A stretch of 44,389 bases of DNA from a virus (IMGVR_UViG_3300031227_000102:1-44389); one strand, 5' to 3'; positions 22,151 through 30,906 are shown, counted from the first letter of the stretch. Notes: generated by a model from the sequence alone, not told the origin. Program-made: numbers and translations.

Positions 22151-22398
22151 AAAGGCACCTGCACCTTCTCGTTCAGAATGTACGTCCCTGGGGCGGGCCT
22201 CTCCCCAACATAAACAAGACGCAGCTCTGTAGAAATACCCTTGGTGGCTACAACCACTACCTCCGGCGCCCCCTTCTGGAACGCGGCAATAGCCGCGGGG
22301 GCGAATGTTCTGGCCTCGCCTAGGGTAACGTTCCCTGCATTGGGATGCTTCCATATTGCAAGAGCCGCATCCTCCATCCTCCCGTCAAGCGTCTTCAT
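22147..22398 (-). CDS. Hypothetical protein
   Basis: An 83-residue protein: NVTLGEARTFAPAAIAAFQK then VVVVATKGISTELRLVYVGE. No family is recognised. It is coupled to both neighbours by overlaps. Confidence 0.55.
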   Translation of the reverse strand: MKTLDGRMEDAALAIWKHPNAGNVTLGEARTFAPAAIAAFQKGAPEVVVVATKGISTELRLVYVGERPAPGTYILNEKVQVPL

Positions 22399-22793
22399 TG
22401 CCCACCACCTCCACCAATGTTAAACAGTCCGACGATCCCGCCACCGCCACCGCCGAGCCCGCTCAGTAACTGTCCCAGAGATGTGGGACCATCGGTGGGC
22501 TTGGGCGGAAACTCCACTACCACGTACTCTCCTTTGTCATTCACGCGGATGCCCAACTCCTTGCCCCGCGACTCGTGCGTCTCGCACTGCTCCCATGTTT
22601 CATCTACCGACTGCCAGAACAAAGTGCGAAGGGCATCGGCTCTCTTGCTCTTCTTCTTGTACCTACTGTAGACGGCCCATAGGTCCTGCATCAGATTGTC
22701 AAACTCCAACCACTTCTTCAGCAGCTCCTCGGGCATTACACCCACAACCGTCTCACCCGCATTTGCATTCACTACATCTGTACGACGTCCCAC
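22395..22793 (-). CDS. Hypothetical protein with Gly-rich tail
   Basis: A 132-residue protein from a GTG. A helical middle (PEELLKKWLEFDNLMQDLWA, KRADALRTLFWQSVDETWEQ), a beta segment (GIRVNDKGEYVVVEFPPK) and an unusual Gly-rich tail (LLSGLGGGGGGIVGLFNIGG). Function unknown. Confidence 0.6.
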   Translation of the reverse strand: MGRRTDVVNANAGETVVGVMPEELLKKWLEFDNLMQDLWAVYSRYKKKSKRADALRTLFWQSVDETWEQCETHESRGKELGIRVNDKGEYVVVEFPPKPTDGPTSLGQLLSGLGGGGGGIVGLFNIGGGGGQ

Positions 22794-22795
22794 AA

Positions 22796-23218
22796 CTACA
22801 CCCTCCTCTCGGCCTTGATCAATGCTTCCACTGTTCTACCCATTCCACCCGCGCCCTTCTCAAAGTGCTCCTTGCAGTACCCCCTGGATATCTCAGCCCC
22901 TCCTCTGGTCTTGAACGACCCACGATACGTCGCCGGCTCCTGGCAGACGTGGCACAGCCCCAACTGGTGCTCCTCCTTTTCCGCCTCCTCCACTACCTCA
23001 AGCTCGGGCTCGTGCATGCTGGAGGTCTTGGGGGCGCCCTCGTCGTATGGATCAGCCTTCTTCTTCTTCGGGTTGAATCGCGGGAATGCTTTGATGAACT
23101 GCATCCTCGCACCGTTTCCCGACACCGACCAGAACCACGCCCGCTGCAGTATGTTCTGCGATACCGAGCCCCTGCAGTCGGTCAACGCTGTCACCCTGTA
23201 CCTCTTCTTGTCAGCCAT
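22796..23218 (-). CDS. Zinc-site hypothetical protein
   Basis: A 140-residue protein with a basic N-terminus (ADKKRYRVTALTDCRGSVSQ), a middle Lys-rich patch (RFNPKKKKADPYDEG) and a C-terminal Cys/His cluster (LCHVCQEPAT, GYCKEHFEKG), a treble-clef-like pattern common to phage 'C..C..pa......yC..H' proteins. Its start overlaps the primase stop. Confidence 0.6.
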   Translation of the reverse strand: MADKKRYRVTALTDCRGSVSQNILQRAWFWSVSGNGARMQFIKAFPRFNPKKKKADPYDEGAPKTSSMHEPELEVVEEAEKEEHQLGLCHVCQEPATYRGSFKTRGGAEISRGYCKEHFEKGAGGMGRTVEALIKAERRV

Positions 23219-25313
23219 GTACCTTCCTCACTTTCTTCACGCCCTTCTCCTTGCGGATCTCCCGTGCGTGCTCCAACACCCCACCACTCCAAAGCCTCTC
23301 TCGTTTGTATAGCTTCAAGCTGAGCATAAGCTTGAGCATCTTGCGTGTCAGTCTCCACTCCCCTGCCTGGTCCCTGTTGATTGATACGATGTGCAAGAGC
23401 ACCAGGTCCTGGAGAATGTATCGCACCGTGTCCACCGGGAACCTGCTCCACGACGCTATGTCCTTTGTCTTCTTGTACTCCTCCGGCTCCCGTATGAACA
23501 TCTGCTTGACGATCTCCTCCACACGATCCGGCGCGGTATCCTGCGCTACCGTCACTATCGTTTGGTATGTCCCTTCGCTGACGTCCTTCTCCTTCTTGTA
23601 CACCCCGATCCCATACGCCAGCTTACATAGCTGCTTGGCCAATCGTGTACCCACCTCAGCCATCGGCTTGAAGTTGACGTTGCCTGTGTACTTCTCCCGG
23701 CTCACAACCCCGCGCAACGATGCGACCCACTGAGCCAGCCCCAGGATACGCTCGAGGATGTCGTCTGAAACGTCGGGGATGTCCTTGTCCGCAGTCCCCC
23801 TCTTCAGCACCTCCACCCCCGCTTCGTTCAGCTCCCTTCGCATCTGATCGTTCTTCTTGATGTTCCGCAACGCCTTGCGGATCGCCTCACGCCCCACATC
23901 TATCTTCCCTTTGGTTCGCAGCGTGTACTTCAAGAACCGCTCGCCCAGCTGTGAGTTCGTGGCGTGCAGTCCTTCGATAATCGGGGTCACCCCGGCGAGC
24001 ACACCGAACTTGCTCTTGTAGTCTCGCACGATCCCATTGCCAAATTCCTTCCGCGTCTCACCGTCGTACGCATCCCGCAGCGTACCGAAGATGTCATCCC
24101 TCGCCAACGAGTTCATGGACAGGATCGTGGTGAAGTCCTTGATTACCAGAACCTTTCCGTCAAGCTTCGGGATCATGCTTGGGTCCCCGCCACCAAAATT
24201 CGCTCCGCTGACCAGCGCGTTCTGGGTGAGTGTCGTGGTGGCAAATATCTTCGGGGCCTCGCGCAATGACATCAGCAGCTCAGTCTTCATTCCTCCAGGC
24301 GGGGCTACGATGAACATCCACAACGGGTCTCCTGGCATGCGATTTGCAAGCACCGTGCCGAACATAACGTCCAGGCATTCGGTTGACTGCATCGCAAGCC
24401 ATTTGGAGAATCGCTTCGCCACCTCCTCGGGCATCAGCCCCGCACCTGTCAGCTCTATCTCCTGCGCAACCTTTGCAAGCTCCTCGCTCTTCATGCCGAG
24501 CGGGATGGGCGGTGTGTCTTTGAGCAGCGCGGTGATTCCGGTATGCGTTTTCTTCGCGCTCTTTTTGTTCGCTGCGTAGTAGTCACGCAAATCAAACTTG
24601 TCGGGCGTTCCGTCTGGCCAGTGCACGAAGCTTAGCTTCTTCGCGATCCCCGTCAGCCGTTCCTTCACCTTCACCGCTCCGCGCATCCCCGGGTCGTCAT
24701 TGTCGTAGACTACACGCACGTCCTTCCCGCGGAACATCTCCAGAAGCTTGTTAGGTAAATTGGATGCGCCAGGACTGCACAGCACATCCTCCTTGATACC
24801 CAACCACTCCAAGCATTCCCACAGCGCCATCCCATCCCACTCGCCTTCACACAACCAAACAACGCCACTGCCATGCACCTCGCGTGGTGCAATGAAGCTC
24901 AGGTGTGCCCCGGTAGACGCCAAGCACTTCTTACCCAACGAGTATCGCCGGACGTCCGTCGTCTTCCGTTTGAGGTTCCCCACTACCGGGATGGAGTAGA
25001 ACGTGCCGGACCACCCGACACCCCAAGCACGCAGCGTGGTGGGCTTGACTCCGCGGCTAACGCCCAGCCCCTTCACCACCTTCCCGCGGAACATCTGCCG
25101 GTAGTGGTCAGATCGTTGTTCCAGGAACTGCTCAAAGTTTCCGCTGCGTCCGCACGCCTTGCAATCCCACAGTAGCGTCTCTATCCCGACGAAGAACTTG
25201 TCCCTCCCACCGCAGAACGGACAGATGCCGCGACCTTGCGAGTCGCTGTCACCTAGGAACCGAACGCCGTGCTGCTCGAATCCCTTTAGCTTTCTATTGA
25301 CCTGCATCTCCAC
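23211..25313 (-). CDS. Primase-helicase (zinc finger, Toprim, P-loop)
   Basis: A 700-residue replication enzyme. The N-terminal zinc finger is GICPFCGGRDKFFVGIETLL then WDCKACGRSGNF (C31, C34, C51, C54), as in DnaG and T7 gp4. A Toprim core follows: VVWLCEGEWDGMAL (Glu156) and VRVVYDNDDPGMRGA (Asp204, Asp206). The third part has a P-loop, VAPPGGMKTELL (337-344), and KVLVIKDF, followed by SF3/D5-like segments (LGERFLKYTLRTKGKID) and a winged-helix-like end (SRFPVDTVRYILQDLVLLHI). It should synthesise primers and unwind DNA. It lies in the replication cluster with the family A polymerase. It ends in the basic tag GVKKVRKVHG. Confidence 0.85.
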   Translation of the reverse strand: MEMQVNRKLKGFEQHGVRFLGDSDSQGRGICPFCGGRDKFFVGIETLLWDCKACGRSGNFEQFLEQRSDHYRQMFRGKVVKGLGVSRGVKPTTLRAWGVGWSGTFYSIPVVGNLKRKTTDVRRYSLGKKCLASTGAHLSFIAPREVHGSGVVWLCEGEWDGMALWECLEWLGIKEDVLCSPGASNLPNKLLEMFRGKDVRVVYDNDDPGMRGAVKVKERLTGIAKKLSFVHWPDGTPDKFDLRDYYAANKKSAKKTHTGITALLKDTPPIPLGMKSEELAKVAQEIELTGAGLMPEEVAKRFSKWLAMQSTECLDVMFGTVLANRMPGDPLWMFIVAPPGGMKTELLMSLREAPKIFATTTLTQNALVSGANFGGGDPSMIPKLDGKVLVIKDFTTILSMNSLARDDIFGTLRDAYDGETRKEFGNGIVRDYKSKFGVLAGVTPIIEGLHATNSQLGERFLKYTLRTKGKIDVGREAIRKALRNIKKNDQMRRELNEAGVEVLKRGTADKDIPDVSDDILERILGLAQWVASLRGVVSREKYTGNVNFKPMAEVGTRLAKQLCKLAYGIGVYKKEKDVSEGTYQTIVTVAQDTAPDRVEEIVKQMFIREPEEYKKTKDIASWSRFPVDTVRYILQDLVLLHIVSINRDQAGEWRLTRKMLKLMLSLKLYKRERLWSGGVLEHAREIRKEKGVKKVRKVHG

Positions 25314-25322
25314 TCCTGTCCG

Positions 25323-25505
25323 TTAGGCGTTGAGATCAAACCTTCCAGCCCTGCGCACCCACGCAAGGATCTGCATCAACTCCTGCCGAGAGAGGTACGA
25401 CTCTTCTTTGCTCACCCTCTCCTCAATTCCCACACGCTGGCACAGCTCATTGATGGTCACTAGCCGTCCGTCACCAATCTCTTCTACCCTGTTGTCGTCT
25501 ACCAC
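25323..25505 (-). CDS. Small hypothetical protein
   Basis: A 60-residue protein, acidic then basic: DDNRVEEIGDGRLVTINELC, SKEESYLSRQELMQILAWVR. It could be a small DNA-binding protein, but has no clear motif. It fills the gap between polymerase and primase genes. Confidence 0.5.
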   Translation of the reverse strand: MVDDNRVEEIGDGRLVTINELCQRVGIEERVSKEESYLSRQELMQILAWVRRAGRFDLNA

Positions 25506-25518
25506 GTCCCACCTCCAG

Positions 25519-27294
25519 CTACACTAGGATGTTGAACATCTTTTTTGCCGACCAATCGAATGTCGCTACCTGTACGTCAACCTCCAGCGGTACGTCAAAC
25601 ATAGGGAAGTCAATCATAATCCTACGTACCTCCCTGAATATGTGACCCGCCTCGCCAAGTCTCTTGCGGGGGAATTCAAATACCAGCTCATCATGGATTG
25701 GCAGTAGCATCCGAACCTCCCCGCTTGTCGCTCTCTGGAGGTAGCTGTGCACTTTGATCTGGGCTCTCTTCAGAATCCCTGCCGCCGTCCCTTGGATCAA
25801 GTAGTTGGTTCCCATGTACGACTTGTTCCGCGGAACCCAAAGCCACCTTCCGAACTTCGTCTCGACGTATCCCTGCTCGCGTACCAGCGCAGCCATGCGC
25901 GGGTTCAATCCGCACAGTCCGGGGAACTGCGCGCGGTAGTCCTCGAACCGTTCTTTGCCCATCTCAAACGGCATCCCCAAACCCAGCGCTACCTTGTACG
26001 CCGCTGCTCCGTATGGGATCGCGAAGTTCATATTCTTCGATGCTCCGCGCAACGTGGCACGCAGGTCTCCCCGCGCATTTTTGAAGCGGTCGCGGAAGAA
26101 CACAAGCGAAGCGGGTTCGTGCGGATCCCCTCCGTTGATTATAATCTTGCGGAGCTTATCCTCACCGGCGTAGTCTACCAGCAGCCTCAGCTCTATGCCC
26201 GAGTAGTCTAAGTGAAAATTGACGTACCCTGGACGCGGCCTGAAGCATTGACGGGCTGGGATTGGGTATGGGTTGAGGAGCACCCCCTCCTTCTGTACGT
26301 TCTGCAGATTGGGCCTGCTTGACGACTGCCTGCTCGTCTTAGCCCCGCACGTCCGAATGTCCGGATGGATGATCCCTTCGCCGTCTGCATAGTCGAGGTA
26401 TGATTGCAGCATGGTACTGCCGCGGCTCCACGACCTGAATTGAAGTATGTTGTCCAAGACGGCATGTGGGTTGCTCTCGCGCAGTTGCGCGATGACGTTC
26501 TTGTCCATCTTGGGTTGTTTGCTCTTTGCGGTTCTCTCCAGGATTGGTAGCTTGGCTTTGTCAAACAACAGCCACGCCAGCTGAGAGGTTTTGTTCGGGT
26601 TCACACGCTCGCCGGCGAACTCCTCGATCTTGTCGAGCACGCCCTCTACGTCCTGCTCCAATTTGTAAATCATCTTCTCGGTGCGCGGAACGTTTAGCAT
26701 CAGCCCGCGCTCTTCCATCCGCATCGTCGTCTTGACTAGGTCCAGCTCCATCTGGTAGATCTCGCTGAACGCTGCGCTGGCTTGTATCTTCGGGTACAGG
26801 AATCGGTGCAGCAGCATGGTCCTCTCAGCATCCCATCGCTGATACTCATCCATCAACTGCTCAGGAACGTTTGAGTAGTTCCCACCTTCAGCCACGAATG
26901 ACTTCACCGCGCTCTCATCGTCCTTGGGGATGCCCGCAAGCTCCCACGCCAGGTCTTTGAGGCGATGGCTTGGGTGATTGCTCTGCAGAATGTGCGACTG
27001 CATGTATGTATCGTGAAACTCGACGTCCTCAGCCACGTGCCTACCGAGATGCTTCTCTGTGGCCGTCAGATCGAACTTGCTATTATGCATCACCACCGGC
27101 GAGCTAAATTGCGGCTTCCACGTAAACATCTCATCCAGCTTACTGTTGTTGGCTACCTGTCGTTTCTTGCTCCCGTCAAGACGGCAGATGTCAATCTCGC
27201 CATCCCACCCACACGTGGAGTACGAAAACATTTCGTGCGGACCGTGCAGATACAGTCCGGTGGTCTCCGTGTCATAACTAATGTCTTTAGCCAT
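25519..27294 (-). CDS. Family A DNA polymerase with 3'-5' exonuclease
   Basis: A 591-residue polymerase from ATG 27294 (MAKDISYDTETTG). The proofreading domain has all three Exo motifs: YDTETTG (Asp8, Glu10), HNSKFDLT and YQRWDAERTMLL. The polymerase domain has motif A HLDYSGIELRLL (Asp363), motif B RATLRGASKNMNFAIPYG (Lys420, Phe424, Tyr428) and motif C LPIHDELVFEF (His534, Asp535). Motif A has Gly where E. coli Pol I has Gln (DYSQIE). The position-762 equivalent is Phe. There is no 5'-nuclease domain. It is likely the phage replicative polymerase, next to the primase-helicase. Confidence 0.93.
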   Translation of the reverse strand: MAKDISYDTETTGLYLHGPHEMFSYSTCGWDGEIDICRLDGSKKRQVANNSKLDEMFTWKPQFSSPVVMHNSKFDLTATEKHLGRHVAEDVEFHDTYMQSHILQSNHPSHRLKDLAWELAGIPKDDESAVKSFVAEGGNYSNVPEQLMDEYQRWDAERTMLLHRFLYPKIQASAAFSEIYQMELDLVKTTMRMEERGLMLNVPRTEKMIYKLEQDVEGVLDKIEEFAGERVNPNKTSQLAWLLFDKAKLPILERTAKSKQPKMDKNVIAQLRESNPHAVLDNILQFRSWSRGSTMLQSYLDYADGEGIIHPDIRTCGAKTSRQSSSRPNLQNVQKEGVLLNPYPIPARQCFRPRPGYVNFHLDYSGIELRLLVDYAGEDKLRKIIINGGDPHEPASLVFFRDRFKNARGDLRATLRGASKNMNFAIPYGAAAYKVALGLGMPFEMGKERFEDYRAQFPGLCGLNPRMAALVREQGYVETKFGRWLWVPRNKSYMGTNYLIQGTAAGILKRAQIKVHSYLQRATSGEVRMLLPIHDELVFEFPRKRLGEAGHIFREVRRIMIDFPMFDVPLEVDVQVATFDWSAKKMFNILV

Positions 27295-27796
27295 CGCCAC
27301 CACCGTCCCCCGTCCCCACCGACCCGGTAAACGCTGGGGTCCTGTGCAGCCCTCTCTTGCTCACCAAGAAATGTATCTTCTCCAGAACCTCCTCCTCGGT
27401 CCCCTCCTCCCAGATACCAGACAGCGAACGAATCTCCTCAAGCACGTTGGCCGCCGGGGTAGCCTTGTGCTCTCCTGGTGCAAAGTCTGGCCCAGCGGCT
27501 CCGCAGATAAAATGCTTGGACGGCGCCCCGCAACCACAGGAAACCAATTCTAGCGTGCCCTCCACCTCCATGCTCAGCGGAGAGCAAACCACGTTGGCCG
27601 TCGGAGAGAAGGATGATGTTATGTCATAGCTAGAACCAATCTGATTGACTTGCCAGCTACGCACAACCCACCCGGATCCTCCGCAGGCCGTACAAACCTT
27701 ACTCAACTTGCGGACCTTGCGGATATTGCTTATCTTATGTAACCCAGTCATCTTCTTTTTGGCTTTGTCTACGCTAGCCTCCCACAGGTCACCCAC
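27287..27796 (-). CDS. Cys-rich zinc-site protein
   Basis: About 169 residues from a GTG at 27796 near the upstream stop; the ATG at 27751 (MTGLHKIS) is an alternative. The basic tag-like segment NIRKVRKLSKV precedes a DnaJ-like zinc half-site, CTACGGSGWVVR. A second Cys group is VSCGCGAPSKHFICGAAG. The C-terminus is Gly-rich. It overlaps the polymerase start by 8 nt. Possibly a nucleic-acid-binding accessory of the polymerase; no family is recognised. Confidence 0.55.
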   Translation of the reverse strand: MGDLWEASVDKAKKKMTGLHKISNIRKVRKLSKVCTACGGSGWVVRSWQVNQIGSSYDITSSFSPTANVVCSPLSMEVEGTLELVSCGCGAPSKHFICGAAGPDFAPGEHKATPAANVLEEIRSLSGIWEEGTEEEVLEKIHFLVSKRGLHRTPAFTGSVGTGDGGGDG

Positions 27797-28106
27797 CGAT
27801 GCCCCCCAGCCCACTCATCATTGCTGCCAGTGCTCCGGCTTGAGCGGTTGTATTTATCAGTGCCACGCTTTCGTCTGTGTTGAACACCGCCTCCATTGCT
27901 GCACAGCATTCCATCGGCCACGCTGCGAACAGCAGCTCCGCTTGCCCTTCGTCCGCTATCAGGATCATGTGGTAGAGGAGTGAATCCCACTCGCCTTCAC
28001 GCACACCCATCCTGTCAGCGACGAGCATGCGCAACAAGTACGCCGACCGCTCCCGGCTTGTGTGCGCTTCCCACGACAGGTGCGCTGCCTGTATGGCATG
28101 CTCCAT
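27789..28106 (-). CDS. Hypothetical helical protein
   Basis: A 105-residue, mostly helical protein: EHAIQAAHLSWEAHTSRERS, WDSLLYHMILIADEGQAELL and MECCAAMEAVF. Coupled upstream by TGATG. No family is recognised. Confidence 0.55.
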   Translation of the reverse strand: MEHAIQAAHLSWEAHTSRERSAYLLRMLVADRMGVREGEWDSLLYHMILIADEGQAELLFAAWPMECCAAMEAVFNTDESVALINTTAQAGALAAMMSGLGGIGG

Positions 28107-28516
28107 CAGAACATCTCCATAACGGCTACCTTTACCTCGTCGCCCTCGTTTTGGAGGTGCGCCTCAGCTATTGTCTTCTCCCAGTCTTCGCTCGCCCGCT
28201 GTTCAACAGTATCCCCGTCAATGTAGAGCAGCTTCTTGCCACCATCGTCAAACACTGCCCAGTGGTTTGCGCCGAGCCCATTGGCATCGTCAAAGTAGGT
28301 TGAGTGCGCCTTAGTTTCCTTCTCAGTGGTCATCACACAAAAAATTTCGTGGTCGTCGCTGCAAAGCACTACGATTGTTTTGTGTGTAAGAATGGTACAC
28401 GGTTCGGTATACAAGCTAGCCATGCTTTCGTCGTGCTTGTCGCGCAGCATCTTCATCACCGGACCACGCGGAAGAAAGTGTATGTGCTCGTGTTCTTGTT
28501 TTATCTCTACCTTCAT
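28106..28516 (-). CDS. Hypothetical protein
   Basis: A 136-residue protein from ATG 28516, which overlaps the upstream stop as ATGA; the longer frame upstream is a shadow. Segments: KVEIKQEHEHIHFLPRGPVM, HKTIVVLCSDDHEIFCVMTT and HWAVFDDGGKKLLYIDGDTV. It has a beta-rich core that could bind a ligand, but no family is recognised. Confidence 0.6.
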   Translation of the reverse strand: MKVEIKQEHEHIHFLPRGPVMKMLRDKHDESMASLYTEPCTILTHKTIVVLCSDDHEIFCVMTTEKETKAHSTYFDDANGLGANHWAVFDDGGKKLLYIDGDTVEQRASEDWEKTIAEAHLQNEGDEVKVAVMEMF

Positions 28517-28944
28517 CTCGTCACCCGTCGTATCTTGCGCACCCTCTTGATCTTCTTGATTGCTCCACCTCCGCCAGCCGCCAACGCATCCGTCTCGCAA
28601 GGGTAGCTCTTCTTGACGTCCATGTTCACCCACCCGAACTTCTTGGTGAGCATGCAGTAGTAGCCCCAAATGTGCGAGCGGCCTGGAACGTTGCGCTGTA
28701 TCACGAAGTGCTCGTTCTTCTTCCCGCAGTGCGAGCAAATGAAGTTGAGGCTGTATGCTTTGAGCCTGGGGTTGGAAAGCTTGGGGGTCCCCGTAACTCT
28801 TGCGACCTCCCACTTGCTTTTCGTTTGCGCGCCCCACACCATGGCATCGGTATTGTTCTCTGTGTCTATGAGCCTGCGCTCGACCCTCCGCACAATTCTT
28901 TTCCCTGAGCTGGGTTTAACTCCTCGCAGTTTTCGGACTGGCAT
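28513..28944 (-). CDS. Zinc-site protein with basic tags at both ends
   Basis: A 143-residue protein from ATG 28944 with GGAGGAAG upstream. The N-terminus is basic (MPVRKLRGVKPSSGKR then IVRRVERRLI), the middle has FICSHCGKKNEHFVIQRN and SHIWGYYCMLTKKFGW, and the end is the strongest example of the basic tag, AIKKIKRVRKIRRVTR. One zinc site is likely. Function unknown, probably DNA-associated. Confidence 0.6.
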   Translation of the reverse strand: MPVRKLRGVKPSSGKRIVRRVERRLIDTENNTDAMVWGAQTKSKWEVARVTGTPKLSNPRLKAYSLNFICSHCGKKNEHFVIQRNVPGRSHIWGYYCMLTKKFGWVNMDVKKSYPCETDALAAGGGGAIKKIKRVRKIRRVTR

Positions 28945-29228
28945 GTCTCTTCCTCCGCGCTCTTGAACACCATCTGTGGTACACGGTTGTCGAGGATCAT
29001 TGCGTACACCGCGACGTCCACCCACTTCTCGAAGTCTGCCGCCGTCGCCAGATCCTCTTCAGCGGCTCTACTGGTGTAGGCTGTCATAGAATCCCATCCG
29101 GCTTGTCCTGCATGAAGCTTTGACACCATGCGTCTTTCGACGCACCTCGCGAACTCCGCGCACATCTTGCGAATGGCCAGCTCTTCGCTGTCCCTCGCAT
29201 TCCTAATAGTCCTGAACTGCATTGCCAT
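28866..29228 (-). CDS. Hypothetical helical protein
   Basis: A 120-residue helical protein: QFRTIRNARDSEELAIRKMC, VERRMVSKLHAGQAGWDSMT and DFEKWVDVAVYAMILDNRVP. Its last codons overlap the next gene. No family is recognised. Confidence 0.55.
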   Translation of the reverse strand: MAMQFRTIRNARDSEELAIRKMCAEFARCVERRMVSKLHAGQAGWDSMTAYTSRAAEEDLATAADFEKWVDVAVYAMILDNRVPQMVFKSAEEETCQSENCEELNPAQGKELCGGSSAGS

Positions 29229-29436
29229 TCTTCGGCTCCTCCTTTACGTGATATTCAAATCTGCCTTCAACCTTCTCACGCTGCACCTCTCCCATAACAT
29301 GCAGCTCCCAGAGTTGATGACTGATTGCACTGGTGCGCAACCTGAACACCTGCGCAATCACTCGCGCTCCGCACGGGCCGAAGCGTTTGATGTGTGCAAG
29401 TATCCGCTGCTTGGACCTACTCAGCTTGGTTGCCAC
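29203..29436 (-). CDS. Winged-helix DNA-binding protein
   Basis: A 77-residue protein from a GTG. SRSKQRILAHIKRFGPCGAR, VIAQVFRLRTSAISHQLWEL and HVMGEVQREKVEGRFEYHVK form a complete small winged helix: three helices with RTSAISHQLWEL as the recognition helix and GEVQREK...RFEYHV as the wing. This is like ArsR/MarR-type domains. It is probably a transcription regulator of the phage or host, with no partner domain. Confidence 0.65.
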   Translation of the reverse strand: MATKLSRSKQRILAHIKRFGPCGARVIAQVFRLRTSAISHQLWELHVMGEVQREKVEGRFEYHVKEEPKNGNAVQDY

Positions 29437-29902
29437 GCTCGGCCTCCTTCACCATTTCCCTCAACACCTGGTTTTCCTTCACCAGAAAATTCATCATGCG
29501 CACTACCTGCGCAATGTACAAGGGTGACTTGGCAAGCCAATGGGCTACCCGCCCCACCCACTCCTTGTCCCGAAGTCCAGATGCTTGAATCTCCGTGGAG
29601 CATCCTTGCTCCTTTACTTCAAAGGCACCGCCCTTCCCCAGCTTGATAACATGCACCCGCGGTTCCTGTACTTTGTGTGTGGCTACCATTGAAACCAGAT
29701 ACACCGCATCGTGTTCCCGAAACATCTGCTGGTAGGATTCGGTTGCTACCAACACCTGCTCCACCTCCCCAACGTCTGGCTTGAGCAGTGGGTCCAACTC
29801 TTCCGTCTTCTCTGTCTGAGTTTCCACCGAGGCCTTCAGTCCGTTGATGAACTCTCCGAAGCCTATGTTATCAACAGCCGTCTTTGATTGTACAATTGAC
29901 AT
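29417..29902 (-). CDS. Hypothetical protein
   Basis: A 161-residue protein. Acidic first half (LKASVETQTEKTEELDPLLK), a beta segment (AVYLVSMVATHKVQEPRVHV) and a C-terminal helix (VVRMMNFLVKENQVLREMVK) that may form a coiled coil. The start follows the hairpin at 29925-29948. No family is recognised. Confidence 0.55.
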   Translation of the reverse strand: MSIVQSKTAVDNIGFGEFINGLKASVETQTEKTEELDPLLKPDVGEVEQVLVATESYQQMFREHDAVYLVSMVATHKVQEPRVHVIKLGKGGAFEVKEQGCSTEIQASGLRDKEWVGRVAHWLAKSPLYIAQVVRMMNFLVKENQVLREMVKEAERGNQAE

Positions 29903-29924
29903 TCTCTCACCCGTCCTTAGTAGT

Positions 29925-29948
29925 GGGGGAGCCCTTACGGACTCCCCC
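29925..29948 (-). terminator. Strong 10-bp hairpin with a GTAA tetraloop
   Basis: On the minus strand GGGGGAGTCC, loop GTAA, GGGCTCCCCC form a 10-bp stem (one G-T pair) with a GNRA-type loop, and outer AGTAGT/ACTACT arms add to it. It sits in the 56-bp gap after the ssDNA-binding protein gene. No T-run follows, so it may be an mRNA-stabilising or processing hairpin rather than a classic terminator. Confidence 0.6.
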
Positions 29949-29958
29949 GCCCCACTAA

Positions 29959-30906
29959 CTACTTCCTCTTGCCGCCCTTCTTGACGACCTTCTTCGTGGT
30001 CTTCTTCGCAACGGTCTTCGTGGTTTTCTTCGCTGCCTTCTTCGTGGCCTTCTTGATGACCTTCTTCGCTGCGGGCTTCGCTACGAACTCGACGCCCGTG
30101 GCTGTGAGGAGTGCGGCTTCATCTGCGGTGATCTCAGCTTCCTTCCACTCGTACTCGTTGAGAGCTTCGATCACTGCTTCCTTGCCCATCTCGTCGGTGA
30201 CGCTCTCCACTCCCTGAGCCGAAGCAAAGGCCAACAGGCCTACCAGCTCTGCATCCTCTTCCTCGGCCGACAACTCTGACAGGGGCACGGCATACACCTC
30301 GCCGTCCACATCCACGTGTGCCTCTTCCTCACCTTCGTCGATCTGGGTGATCTGGCCGGCGTACTCGTTGCCGTCGTCGTCCGAGAACGACGCTACGTCC
30401 CCAACACTCCAGCCTTCCTCAGCACCTTCGGCACCTTCGGCGGCCTCGGCGGTCGGTTCTGCACCCTCGCCCGCATCGTCAGCGGTGGTGGTCATCTCGG
30501 CTTCCTCCTGGAGCAGTTCGTCCACGTTGGCGTTGGTGAAGTCCCCGCTCTTCGTAACCTCGGCCGAGTAGATCGGGTTGGCATCGCTCATGGCCGACAG
30601 GACCTCTTCCAGGTCGGACATATCGTCCGGCACATCGTAACCCATCTGGCGGATCCACTTCGCTGCGTAGAACGGCCCCTTGTCGGTTTCGAGCATCATG
30701 TTATCGCGGACGACCTCACCCTGGTACTCCCCTTCCACCACCAGGTGCTCCCGAACGATCATCAGCTTCTTGCTGCTCTTCGATTCGCGCACCTTCGCGC
30801 TCTGGAGTTGCATGGTGTACGAAGCTCCCGGGACTCCCGGAGCCGAATCCTTGCCAGTCGCCCACGCCTTCTGCATGCCGTTCAACCGCTTCTTGAACTC
30901 TCCCAC
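29959..30906 (-). CDS. DUF669-like ssDNA-binding protein with histone H1-like tail
   Basis: A 315-residue protein. Residues about 1-135 look like the phage DUF669/SSB-type OB fold: YTMQLQSAKVRESKSSKKLM, IVREHLVVEGEYQGEVVRDN and FYAAKWIRQMGYDVPDDMSD. A second module, EEGWSVGDVASFSDDDGNEY, then AGQITQIDEGEEEAHVDVDG, is Tudor/SH3-like. Last is a Lys/Ala/Thr tail (AAKKVIKKATKKAAKKTTKT and so on to KKGGKRK) like histone H1. Acidic Glu/Ala repeats link the parts. It starts with GTG and GGAGG upstream. Its place beside the recombination ATPase suggests that it coats ssDNA. Bacterial SSBs end in an acidic tip, so a basic tail is unusual. Confidence 0.6.
   Translation of the reverse strand: MGEFKKRLNGMQKAWATGKDSAPGVPGASYTMQLQSAKVRESKSSKKLMIVREHLVVEGEYQGEVVRDNMMLETDKGPFYAAKWIRQMGYDVPDDMSDLEEVLSAMSDANPIYSAEVTKSGDFTNANVDELLQEEAEMTTTADDAGEGAEPTAEAAEGAEGAEEGWSVGDVASFSDDDGNEYAGQITQIDEGEEEAHVDVDGEVYAVPLSELSAEEEDAELVGLLAFASAQGVESVTDEMGKEAVIEALNEYEWKEAEITADEAALLTATGVEFVAKPAAKKVIKKATKKAAKKTTKTVAKKTTKKVVKKGGKRK

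Noticed and set aside
29925-29948. Classic intrinsic terminator
   Set aside because: The stem is strong, but there is no run of T after it on the minus strand.
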